From the NCBI GenBank assembly GCA_963709645.1, contig CAVPXP010000007.1, forward strand, positions 124,001 through 188,000: a stretch of DNA of 64,000 nucleotides. The letters run 5' to 3'. Numbering within the stretch: position 1 is the first letter of the stretch; each line of letters starts with the position of its first letter. This stretch comes from DYRB01 sp963709645 (lineage in GTDB: Bacteria > Pseudomonadota > Gammaproteobacteria > Chromatiales > Chromatiaceae). The position numbers and the translations under genes are program-made. The notes under the pieces are model-generated. The model had not been told where the DNA came from. It searched no databases and was given only the letters and a program-made list of their open reading frames with translations. This document shows positions 18,383 to 26,271 of this stretch, one piece after another.

Positions 18383-18661
18383 CCCGGAGGGCCCTCCGCG
18401 TACGCTTCCCTGTTACCGATGGCATGGACATCACCCCATTTCAAAAGTTCGCGCGGCTCGGCCGAGTGCGGCCGACGCCGCGGGCCAAATGCCGGCCGAT
18501 TGATCCAGATCAGCCGGCGCGGCAGTTTAGTCGCCCACCAGTGGCAATGCACGTCACCCGGCGGGCCACCGGTAGAACCCAGCCCCGTGCTATGTTACGC
18601 GAAGAGGTCGCCGCCGCGGCACAGATCCCGTCAGGCCCAACCCAAGCCCGGACGTTCCCGT
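18383..18661. other. Intergenic region between rpoE and the nadB-proximal palindrome
   Basis: Divergent spacer separating rpoE (minus) and nadB (plus). Apart from the candidate sigma-E promoter near its left end, no gene, tRNA or clear nadB promoter was recognised. Together with the palindrome it makes a 453-bp gene-free stretch. Confidence 0.45.
18425..18450 (-). promoter_or_regulatory. Candidate sigma-E promoter of the rpoE operon
   Basis: On the minus strand a perfect GAACTT (18445-18450) is followed after 15 bases by GTCCAT, starting at 18429. ECF sigma-E promoters have GAACTT followed at similar spacing by a GTC/TCTGA-like element, so the -35 is exact and the -10 is partial. It would give a leader of roughly 35 nt before the rpoE ATG, compatible with autoregulation. 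Confidence 0.4.
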
Positions 18662-18826
18662 CTTAGGCGATTGCCGGAGAATCATGTACCAGATTGCGAC
18701 GGATTTTCGTTCGCCTTCAAGGAGTGTCGGCAGGAGCATAGTCGAACTATGCGACTGCCGGCACGACACCGAAGGCGGGCGAAAGGACGAGCAAGCTGGT
18801 ACATGATTTGACAGAAATCGCCTTAG
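18662..18826. repeat. 165-bp imperfect palindrome (giant hairpin / MITE-like element)
   Basis: Nested arms are symmetric about position 18744. The outer arms are cttaggcgatt (18662-18672) and its near-complement (18816-18826). The next pair, aatcatgtaccag and ctggtacatgatt, is perfect over 13 bp. Inside are cgttcgccttc / gaaggcgggcg (two mismatches), gtgtcggcag / ctgccggcac (one mismatch), and the apex gcatagt-cga-actatgc (perfect 7 bp, 3-base loop). The element ends 10 bp before the nadB ATG, so the nadB mRNA leader would carry it if transcription starts upstream. The architecture suits a miniature transposable element or an extragenic palindrome. Confidence 0.8.
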
Positions 18827-18835
18827 GTCCCCACC

Positions 18836-20466
18836 ATGCCCAGCGTTCAACAGCACGACGTCCTTATCCTTGGCAGCGGCGCCGCCGGCCTGACCCTAGC
18901 CCTCCAACTCGACCCTCACATCTCGGTGGGTGTGATCTCTAAGCGTGAACTGACCGAGGGCAGCACGCTCTATGCGCAGGGCGGGATCTCCGCGGTCATG
19001 GACCGTCAGGACACCATCGAGTCGCACGTCCGGGACACCCTCAAGGCTGGTGCCGGTCTGTGCGACCCGCAGGTAGTGCGCCTGGTGGTAGAACGCGGCC
19101 CCGCGGTGATCCGTTGGTTGCTGGACCAAGGGGTTCAGTTCACCCGGGACGACAGCGCCACGGACGCCGGCGGTTACCACCTGACGCGCGAGGGCGGCCA
19201 CACCCACAGGCGGGTGATCCATGCCGCAGACGCCACAGGGCGCGCCGTCGAGACCACGCTGGAGGGCCAGGCACGCACCCGCCCTAATATCACCCTCTAC
19301 GAGCATCACATCGCGGTGGACCTCGTCACCGCGCACAAACTCGGGCAAGCGGCGCAGCGGTCCCTCGGAGCCTATGTCCTGGACCGGCGCAGCGGCCGGG
19401 TGGAGACCTTCTGTGCCCGCTCTGTGGTGCTAGCCACCGGCGGTGCGAACAAGGTCTACCTCTACACCAGCAACCCCGACGTTGCGACCGGAGACGGCAT
19501 CGCCATGGCGTGGCGCGCGGGCTGCCGCGTCGCCAATATGGAGTTCATGCAGTTCCACCCGACCTGCCTCTACCACCCCAAGGCCAAGTCCTTCTTGGTC
19601 ACTGAGGCGCTGCGCGGCGAGGGTGCGCGGCTGCTGCTCCCGGACGGGACCCGCTTCATGAGCCGGTTTGACCCGCGCGCAGAGCTTGCGCCGCGCGACA
19701 TCGTCGCGCGCGCCATCGACCACGAGATGAAGCGCCTGGGCAGCGAGTGCGTCTACCTCGACATCTCCCACCGTCCGCCCGAGTTCGTCAAGGAGCACTT
19801 CCCCACCATCCACGCCCGGTGCCTGGAGTTTGGGATCGACATCACCCGCGAACCTATCCCCGTGGTACCGGCTTCCCACTACACCTGCGGCGGGGTCCTG
19901 GTGGACACCCGAGCCCGCACCGACATCCCGGGACTCTACGCCTGCGGCGAGGTCGCCTACACCGGCCTGCACGGGGCCAACCGTATGGCCAGCAATTCCC
20001 TGCTGGAGTGCCTGGTCTACAGCGAGCTGGCCGCACGGGACATCGAGGAGGCACTGCGACAGCCGGCTGCCCCCTGCGAGATCCCGCCCTGGGACGAGAG
20101 CCGCGTCACCCAGCCGACGAGGAGGTCGTCGTGGCCCACAACTGGGACGAGTTGAGGCGCTTCATGTGGGACTACGTCGGCATTGTGCGGACCAACAAGC
20201 GCCTTCAGCGGGCCAAGCGCCGTGTGGACCTGCTTCGCCAGGAGATCATCGAGTACTACAGTAACTTCCGGGTCAGCAATGACCTTCTTGAACTGCGCAA
20301 CCTGGTGGACGTGGCCGACCTCATCATCCAGTCCGCCCTGCGCCGGCGGGAGAGCCGTGGACTGCACTACACCATGGATTTTCCGCACAAGGACCCGACC
20401 CAGCGATCCCCGACGATCCTGATTCCGGATGCCTATGTGCCGCGCCCGCGGCGATCACCTGCGTGA
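18836..20466 (+). CDS. nadB: L-aspartate oxidase NadB, frameshifted near the C-terminal domain
   Basis: NadB is an FAD enzyme oxidising L-aspartate to iminoaspartate, the first step of de novo NAD synthesis. FAD-binding motifs are ILGSGAAGLTLAL (residues about 10-22) and STLYAQGGISAVMD. Also visible are EFMQFHPTCLY, and GLYACGEVAYTGLHGANRMASNSLLE near the end of the first frame. Near 20105-20125 the frame changes to EEVVVAHNWDELRRFMWDYVGI and continues through the helical C-terminal domain to HYTMDFPHKDPT. Combined length (about 543 codons) is normal. NadA and NadC are not in the window. Confidence 0.92.
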
Positions 20467-20516
20467 GGCGGCATAGCCCCCACTTGGCCAGCCGCCGGGA
20501 GGGTGGCGTTTGCCGC

Positions 20517-21821
20517 CTATGGTCCGCGTGCACCCACAGCCTCGCGACCGGCCGCCACATCCACCCGCGCCAATAGGTAGGCCCCCGCGAGGAACAGAAA
20601 GGCGACGGGGAGCAGCGAGATCCTTGAGTCGCCGGTCAGCCCGGCGGTGACGGCGACCAGACCGGGACCCAGAATCGCGGCGAACTTGCCGACGACGTTG
20701 AACAGGCCGAAGAATTCGGCAGCCTGCCCAGGCGGGATCAGGCTGGCGAACAGGGCCCGGCTCAGGGCCTGGATGCCGCCCTGCACCAACCCGATCCCCG
20801 CGGCGAGGACGTAGAACTGCCAGACCTCTTGCATCCGCGAGGCCCCGACCACCATCAGAAGGTAGACGCCGATGCACAACATAATGCCGCGCTTCGCCCC
20901 CCAACGCTCACCGACCCGCCCGAACGCCAGGGCTGCGGGGAAACCCACCGCCTGGGTCAGGAGCAGGGCGGCCATGAGGTCGTTGGCACCGAACCCGATG
21001 GACAGGCCATAGTCCACGGCCATGCGGATGATGGTGTCTACCCCATCAATGTAGAGCCAGTAGGCGAGCAGGAACAGAAAGGTCATGGGCAGGCGCCGCA
21101 CCTGCCCCAGGGTGGCGGCGAGCTGCCGCAGCGCCGCCCGCGTCACGCTAGCCCAGCGCCGGGCATGGCGGTCGGCGGCCGACACCACAGCGACCTCCCG
21201 GACCCACAGGGCCACAGGGACCGTGAACAGAGCCCACCAAAGGGCCACCCCGAGAAAAGCGACGCGCACCGCCTCTGCTGCGTTCGCCATGCCAAACCAT
21301 TGGGGCTTGACCGTCATAAACACATTGACGGCAAACAGCGCGCCGCCGCCGAGATACCCCAGGGCATAGCCGAAGGACGAAATCCGCTCGTAGCGCTCCG
21401 GGCTGGCCACGTCCACCAATAGGGCATCATAGAAGACATTATTGCCGGAGAAGCCCAACAGTCCCAGGGCATAGACCACCAATGCCAGACCCCAGTGCCC
21501 CTGGGCGACCCAGAACAGAGCCCCGGTGGACAGCACTCCGAGGGCGGTGAAGACGAGCAGGAACCGCTTTTTGGCCCCGGCCTGGTCCGCCAAGGCCCCC
21601 AGGGCCGGGGCCAGGATCACTACCAGGAGGCTCGCCAATGCGTTGGCCAGGCCGAGCCAGAAGGTGCTGTCGGCCGGGGCGAGCTCGCCGGCCCAGTAGG
21701 CCTTGAAGAAGACCGGAAAAAAACCCGCCATCACCACAGTGGCGAAGGCCGAGTTGCCCCAGTCCACCAGGGCCCAGGCCCAGACCTCACGCCCTGTCGG
21801 TACAGCTCTGGGGTCACTCAT
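20517..21821 (-). CDS. UMF1-family MFS transporter
   Basis: 434 aa with about 12 hydrophobic segments. The start WAWALVDWGNSAFATVVMAGFFPVF is typical of the UMF1 (Atg22-like) branch of the major facilitator superfamily, as is GNNVFYDALLVDVASPE in helix 4. A polar central loop (about residues 205-225) splits the two six-helix halves. The substrate is unknown; Atg22 relatives export amino acids from vacuoles. The start overlaps the stop of the FixJ-like regulator gene (ATGA), so the pair is co-transcribed. Confidence 0.82.
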   Translation of the reverse strand: MSDPRAVPTGREVWAWALVDWGNSAFATVVMAGFFPVFFKAYWAGELAPADSTFWLGLANALASLLVVILAPALGALADQAGAKKRFLLVFTALGVLSTGALFWVAQGHWGLALVVYALGLLGFSGNNVFYDALLVDVASPERYERISSFGYALGYLGGGALFAVNVFMTVKPQWFGMANAAEAVRVAFLGVALWWALFTVPVALWVREVAVVSAADRHARRWASVTRAALRQLAATLGQVRRLPMTFLFLLAYWLYIDGVDTIIRMAVDYGLSIGFGANDLMAALLLTQAVGFPAALAFGRVGERWGAKRGIMLCIGVYLLMVVGASRMQEVWQFYVLAAGIGLVQGGIQALSRALFASLIPPGQAAEFFGLFNVVGKFAAILGPGLVAVTAGLTGDSRISLLPVAFLFLAGAYLLARVDVAAGREAVGARGP

Positions 21822-22444
21822 CCAATGCGCCCGACCAAAAGGGCCATGCGGACCAGGTCCGCCAGCGATGCCGCCTGCATCTTGTCCATGACCTTGGCGC
21901 GATGGGCCTCCACGGTCTTGGCACTGACCCCGAGAGTCGCGGCAATCTCCTTATTGGACTTGCCCGCGGCGACAAGATCCATGACCTCATGCTCGCGCGG
22001 AGTGAGCTCTTCCAGCCGCGCCAATACTGCCGCGTGCTCAGAGCTCCGAGCCCGGGTATGGCTGTCTGCCTCCAGTGCACGCCGAATGCTGTGCAGCAGA
22101 TCCTCGTCGTGAAACGGCTTCTCGATGAAGTCCAGGGCGCCAGCCTGCATGGCCTTGACGGCCATGGCCACGTCGCCGTGGCCGGTTATGATGACCACCG
22201 GCAGCCCGTAGTCCGCCCGCGCCAGATAGGCTTGCAGCTCCAAGCCGCTCATTCCTGGCATCCGTACATCCAAGAGCAGGCACCCTGCCCAGTCCGGCGC
22301 ATAGGCCGTCAGAAAGGCGTCCGCCGAGTCGAAAGTCTTTACTCGCATCCCGGTGGACTCGATGAGCCACTTCAGGGAGCGGCGCATGGCCTCATCGTCG
22401 TCTACCACGAATACAGTCGGTTCTGGGTTCTGAGTTATCGGCAT
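21818..22444 (-). CDS. FixJ/NarL-type response regulator
   Basis: 208 aa from the ATG at 22444 (MPITQNPEPTVFVVDDDE). The receiver domain has the acidic pair DDDE, phospho-acceptor Asp in GCLLLDVRMPGMSG, Thr/Ser in VIITGHGD and Lys in IEKPFHDEDLL. The C-terminal LuxR helix-turn-helix reads LTPREHEVMDLVAAGKSNKEIA. It resembles FixJ and TtrR-type regulators. No sensor kinase gene is adjacent. Its overlap with the transporter gene suggests the transporter belongs to its regulon or signalling pathway. Confidence 0.88.
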   Translation of the reverse strand: MPITQNPEPTVFVVDDDEAMRRSLKWLIESTGMRVKTFDSADAFLTAYAPDWAGCLLLDVRMPGMSGLELQAYLARADYGLPVVIITGHGDVAMAVKAMQAGALDFIEKPFHDEDLLHSIRRALEADSHTRARSSEHAAVLARLEELTPREHEVMDLVAAGKSNKEIAATLGVSAKTVEAHRAKVMDKMQAASLADLVRMALLVGRIG

Positions 22445-22610
22445 GATCGAAAATCCAAAAATAGTCTGCCACGGGCTCATGGTGAGGCTGGGACCCGCGC
22501 GGGGACCCAACCGGGTCCTCTGCGTTGCCCTTAGAGCCCTTCTACTCACTGATGCAGGGCCAGGCGGTTGCGATAGCTGGGCCAGCGCACCCCATGGTGC
22601 CGCACTCGAC

Positions 22611-22638
22611 TTGCCCGAGCGGCGGCTGTGGGTATAAT
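22611..22638 (+). promoter_or_regulatory. Sigma-70-like promoter before the zinc-ribbon protein gene
   Basis: A perfect -10 box TATAAT (22633-22638) lies 16 bp after a partial -35 TTGCCC (22611-22616). It sits 43 bp before the ATG at 22682. The A/T-rich leader after it contains a ggagat Shine-Dalgarno. Confidence 0.6.
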
Positions 22639-22681
22639 CCCGACGCATTAGCGTTTCACGATATTCACGGAGATCTTCAAG

Positions 22682-22939
22682 ATGCCCACGTATGACTACC
22701 GCTGTGACGACAACGGCCAGGTCCTGGAGGTCAATCACCGCATGAGCGAGGGGCTGGCGACCTGGGGCGAGCTGTGCGCACGCCTCGGGATATCGCCCGG
22801 CGACACTCCGACCGAAGCCCCCGTCCATCGCCTGGCCACCGGGGGAAATATACTGTCCAGCTCCGCGCGCGGCAGCAGTGAGGCCCCGGCGTGCAGCACC
22901 GGCAGCTGCTGCCCCGGCGGCTTCTGTGGCTTGAACTGA
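22682..22939 (+). CDS. FmdB-like zinc-ribbon small protein (incomplete Cys pair)
   Basis: 85 aa beginning MPTYDYRCDDNGQVLEV, the hallmark start of FmdB-type putative regulatory proteins. In the family the first knuckle is CxxC; here it reads CDDN, so one ligand is missing. The C-terminus is Cys-rich (ACSTGSCCPGGFCGLN, five Cys), which might supply metal ligands. The role is unknown; relatives were first noted near formamidase genes. It is monocistronic with its own promoter. Confidence 0.65.
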   Translation: MPTYDYRCDDNGQVLEVNHRMSEGLATWGELCARLGISPGDTPTEAPVHRLATGGNILSSSARGSSEAPACSTGSCCPGGFCGLN

Positions 22940-23104
22940 CGCCATCAGCCAGGGCGCTGGGTCGCCCCCGCGCCCTGTCCATCCAGCCTGTCGCCCCAAC
23001 CGCGACCAGCAGTAACCGTTTCAGGCAACCTGCAGTCCGCCCGAGATGGCTCGAATTCTCGCTCCGATGAGCTGCCCCGTCCGCTAGGGCAGGCAAGTCC
23101 CCGG

Positions 23105-23428
23105 TCAGTCCAAGAAGACTTTGGTCTTGACAGCAGTCGGGTCGTATACGAAGGGCGGCCCCAGGGCGTCGAGCCGGAACAGATCGAAGATCCGGTGCCC
23201 ATTGAAGTCCAGGACACGCAGATCGTCGCTCTGGTGCAGGTCATTGACCACTGCCTGGAAATGGCCCCCGTACTTGGCCTCGACCTCGTCAAGGGGAAGA
23301 TCGTAGGCCATAAATTTTTCAATACCCTTGACGCGCAGCTTGCCAATTAGGACGTCGTCATCTAGGGCAGCCAAAGCGGAAAGGACCACTAAGGGCCCGC
23401 TTGCCGTCATCAGCAACAATGCCTTCAT
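23105..23428 (-). CDS. Conserved hypothetical exported protein, 107 aa
   Basis: It begins MKALLLMTASGPLVVLSALAALDDD, a short hydrophobic leader that could be a signal peptide, followed by a small acidic domain (KGIEKFMAYDLPLDEVEAKYGGHFQ, LDFNGHRIFDLFRLDALGPP). I chose the ATG at 23428 because a strong ggaggt sits seven bases upstream and overlaps the alternative GTG at 23437. It follows the HtrA protease gene closely (about 15 bp), suggesting co-transcription. I do not recognise a domain. Confidence 0.6.
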   Translation of the reverse strand: MKALLLMTASGPLVVLSALAALDDDVLIGKLRVKGIEKFMAYDLPLDEVEAKYGGHFQAVVNDLHQSDDLRVLDFNGHRIFDLFRLDALGPPFVYDPTAVKTKVFLD

Positions 23429-23443
23429 CTTGGTCACCTCCGG

Positions 23444-24721
23444 TCACGAGATAGTCCGACCGCCCCTCGCCCGTGTCAGGCAGCCCTGCGGCCATTCGGG
23501 ACCGGGCCTGACGGCCCCCGGGCGGAGGCATTGCTGCGCGGCGACGGGAATGCCTCCGCGGCCATCCACGACATCAGCCGCCCGTGGACCAGGTCCGAGT
23601 TGAACCGGGACCTGCACGTCCGATCCTTGGCGGCGAACGGTCAACAAAACGCGGTCCCCAACGCTATGGCCCTCCAGCACTGTGATCAGGGCATTCAAAC
23701 TATCCACCGCCTTGCCGTCCACCGCTAGAATGACGTCGCCGAGTACGAGGTCCCCGTTGCGCGTAAGCCGCGCCGGCTGCAGTCCGGCCTTGGCCGCGGA
23801 ACTTCCTTGCTCGACCTTGAGCACCAGGATACCCGTCAGACCGACCTCGCCCAAGACGTGCTTGCTCAGGTCGTCGTCCGCCGCGATCCCCAGACTCGGG
23901 CGCACATAGCGGCCGTAGGCGATCAACTGAGGAACGATGCGGTTGACCGTGTCCACCGGGACGGCAAAGCCAATCCCCGCGGAACTGCCTGATGGGCTGA
24001 AGATGGCCGTGTTGATCCCGATCAGGCGCCCGGCGCTGTCAATGAGGGGACCACCGGAATTGCCAGGGTTGATCGCGGCGTCCGTCTGGATCAGGTGTTC
24101 GATCGTACCCCCGGACTCGGCCGGGATCGTCCGGTTGAGCGCTGAGATGACCCCGGTCGTCAGGGTGTAGTCAAGTCCGAACGGATTGCCAATGGCCAGG
24201 ACCTTCTGACCAACTCGAAGGTCGCGGCTGGTTCCCAATGCGACGGCTCGCAATTTGGCCGATGGGGCATCGATGCGCAGCACGGCCAGGTCGTACTCTG
24301 GGCTGGCCCCCACAAGGACTGCATCGTAGTTCCGCTGATCTGACATGCGGACGTGGGCACCCTGCACGCCCTCGATGACGTGCTGATTGGTCACAACGTG
24401 GCCGCGTTCGTCCCAGATTACCCCGGAGCCTGTACCTCGGCGAACCTCGGTGACATCGCGAGTGATCAGGTCTAACACCCGCCCTGTCGTCGTGATGTAA
24501 ACCACGGAAGGACTGGTGGCCTCGAAGATGGCGATGGTCGTCTGCTCGTCCGCGGCAAGATCTCCGCGGGCCGTGATCTCCCGAGGCTCGGCACGGTAAG
24601 CGATCAGCGCCCGCTCCAGCCAGGGCCGCGCTGCCATCGCGACCAGGAAGAAGATGATGAACCAGAACAGAAGGCGGGACGGGGCGAAGGCGTGCATGTC
24701 CGACGATGGGCCGCGTGGCAT
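23444..24721 (-). CDS. Membrane-anchored HtrA protease (DegS-like)
   Basis: 425 aa. An N-terminal membrane anchor (LLFWFIIFFLVAMAA, about residues 17-31) replaces a cleavable signal. The protease domain has His in TNQHVI, Asp in EYDLAVL and Ser in NPGNSGGPL. A single PDZ (about 280-375) carries GDVILAVDGKAVDSLNALI. This is the DegS/AlgW architecture, whose members cleave RseA to free sigma-E, so it is a plausible partner of the rpoE operon. The last 45 residues after VPVQLGPG are proline/glycine-rich and unlike the family, perhaps read-through after a slip. An alternative ATG lies at 24697. Confidence 0.85.
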   Translation of the reverse strand: MPRGPSSDMHAFAPSRLLFWFIIFFLVAMAARPWLERALIAYRAEPREITARGDLAADEQTTIAIFEATSPSVVYITTTGRVLDLITRDVTEVRRGTGSGVIWDERGHVVTNQHVIEGVQGAHVRMSDQRNYDAVLVGASPEYDLAVLRIDAPSAKLRAVALGTSRDLRVGQKVLAIGNPFGLDYTLTTGVISALNRTIPAESGGTIEHLIQTDAAINPGNSGGPLIDSAGRLIGINTAIFSPSGSSAGIGFAVPVDTVNRIVPQLIAYGRYVRPSLGIAADDDLSKHVLGEVGLTGILVLKVEQGSSAAKAGLQPARLTRNGDLVLGDVILAVDGKAVDSLNALITVLEGHSVGDRVLLTVRRQGSDVQVPVQLGPGPRAADVVDGRGGIPVAAQQCLRPGAVRPGPEWPQGCLTRARGGRTIS

Positions 24722-24799
24722 GTGACCATTGTATCAGTCTGCCTCGCCCGATCGTTGGCCGACGGTCAAGGGCCCGCCCCCTCGGGTGGCGACGGCTGA

Positions 24800-25861
24800 T
24801 CAGGCGGCCGGGGCGTCGGCCGGGCGCGGCCAGGCCACCAGAATGGCCTGCACCAAGGTTGCCAGGGGAATAGCAAAGAAGACGCCCCAGAAGCCCCAGA
24901 GTCCCCCGAAAACCAGGATCGCGACAATGATGGCCACTGGGTGCAGGTTGACCACCTCGGAGAACAGCAGGGGGACGAGGACATTTCCGTCCAGCACCTG
25001 GATGGTGAGGTAAGTCGCCGCAAGCCAGCCGAACGCGGAGCTCCAGCCCCATTGGAACCAGGCGATCAGGAGGACTGGGATGGTCACGAGGGTGGCCCCA
25101 ATGTAGGGCACGATCACCGAGAGCCCGACCAACACGCCGAGGAGCATGGCGTACTTGAGCCCGAAGGCATAAAAAGCGAGGTAGCTGGCTGCCCAGAGGA
25201 TAAGGACCTCCCATGCCTTGCCGCGGATGTAGTTCGAGATCTGCCGGTCGACGTCATGCCAGACGGTTCCAGCAATGCGCCGGTGCCTGGGCAGATAGCC
25301 CCTGAACCAATTGACGATGAGGTCGCGATCCTTCAGGAAGAAGAAGACCAGGAGCGGCATCAAGACAAGGTAGACCGCGAGGGTGATGATGCCGACGACG
25401 GACGCCAAGGACCAGGTCACCACCTGTTGTCCGAAACTCGCGATCTCAGCGCGTATGGCCTCGATAAGCTCCTGTATCTGGCCCGCAGTGACGAACTCGG
25501 GATAGCGCTCTGGGAGCTGCATCAGGGCCTGTTGACCTTTGGCGATGATGTTCGGCAGTTGCTGGACCAGGTCCGTGACCTGCCGCGAGACCACCGGCAT
25601 CACCCATACCAAGACCAAGACCAGGAAGACAAGGAAAGCGATGTAGACGACTAGTACGCTCGCGAGGCGAGGCGAGCCGAGGCGCTCGAAGAATCCCACC
25701 AGGCCCTCGAGGAGGTACGCGATGACGATGCTGGCCAGGACGGGTGCCAGCATATCGCCCATGGTGAGCACCACACCAAAGCCCACCAGGAGAGCGATGG
25801 AGAGGAAGATGACCTGCGGGTCGGAGAAGTAACGCCGGAACCAATCGGAGAGGACTTGCAT
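24800..25861 (-). CDS. AI-2E transporter family (PerM/UPF0118) permease
   Basis: 353 aa from the ATG at 25861, with about seven or eight hydrophobic segments. Family features are GDMLAPVLASIVIAYLLEG in helix 2, the soluble middle segment (about residues 75-145), LVFFFLKDRD, LLGVLVGLSVIVPYIGA, and VLDGNVLVPLLFSEVVNLHP. Members export autoinducer-2 (TqsA) or exchange sodium/protons in halophiles; the substrate here is unknown. A GTG at 25873 overlapping the upstream stop is an alternative start. It is probably co-transcribed with the small gene upstream. Confidence 0.85.
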   Translation of the reverse strand: MQVLSDWFRRYFSDPQVIFLSIALLVGFGVVLTMGDMLAPVLASIVIAYLLEGLVGFFERLGSPRLASVLVVYIAFLVFLVLVLVWVMPVVSRQVTDLVQQLPNIIAKGQQALMQLPERYPEFVTAGQIQELIEAIRAEIASFGQQVVTWSLASVVGIITLAVYLVLMPLLVFFFLKDRDLIVNWFRGYLPRHRRIAGTVWHDVDRQISNYIRGKAWEVLILWAASYLAFYAFGLKYAMLLGVLVGLSVIVPYIGATLVTIPVLLIAWFQWGWSSAFGWLAATYLTIQVLDGNVLVPLLFSEVVNLHPVAIIVAILVFGGLWGFWGVFFAIPLATLVQAILVAWPRPADAPAA

Positions 25862-25869
25862 CGCCCCGG

Positions 25870-26256
25870 TCACCCGTCGACCGATGGGTCCCGGGCGTCG
25901 CGGTAAGCCCCGTAATGGCGGGCAAAAAGGGCCTCCAACTCGTCGATAACCTCTGCCGCCTGCCGCCCCTGCAGGACGTGCGCGGACATCAGGGAGGAAG
26001 CCTCGTGCAAGAGGTCACTACGTTCCAACATGTGATAGGCGCGTCGCAGACGCTTGATGGCCGCGACCACGGATTCGTCCGCCGGGCGCTCCAAGGGCCC
26101 CGGGTGCAGGAGCTCGGGTCGAAGCTGGATCGCCTCCGCCCGCTGGAAGAGGAACTCGCCGAAGGCGAGCAGTGCCTCCCTGTCGGCTGCCCCTAGGGTC
26201 CGGTAGAGCTTGGCCAGGCGCCGCTCCTCGGCGCTAAATACCTGCTGTGGGAACAT
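25870..26256 (-). CDS. Conserved hypothetical protein, 128 aa
   Basis: A helical soluble protein starting MFPQQVFSAEERRLAKLYRT, with many Leu, Arg and Glu and no Cys pair, signal or membrane span. Segments such as DREALLAFGEFLFQRAEAIQ and AIKRLRRAYHMLERSDLLHE suggest amphipathic helices. I chose the ATG at 26256 over an upstream TTG. It lies between a LysR gene and the AI-2E-type permease on one strand, with short gaps, so all three may be one transcript. Function unrecognised. Confidence 0.65.
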   Translation of the reverse strand: MFPQQVFSAEERRLAKLYRTLGAADREALLAFGEFLFQRAEAIQLRPELLHPGPLERPADESVVAAIKRLRRAYHMLERSDLLHEASSLMSAHVLQGRQAAEVIDELEALFARHYGAYRDARDPSVDG

Positions 26257-26271
26257 CCGCCGCCCCAAACC

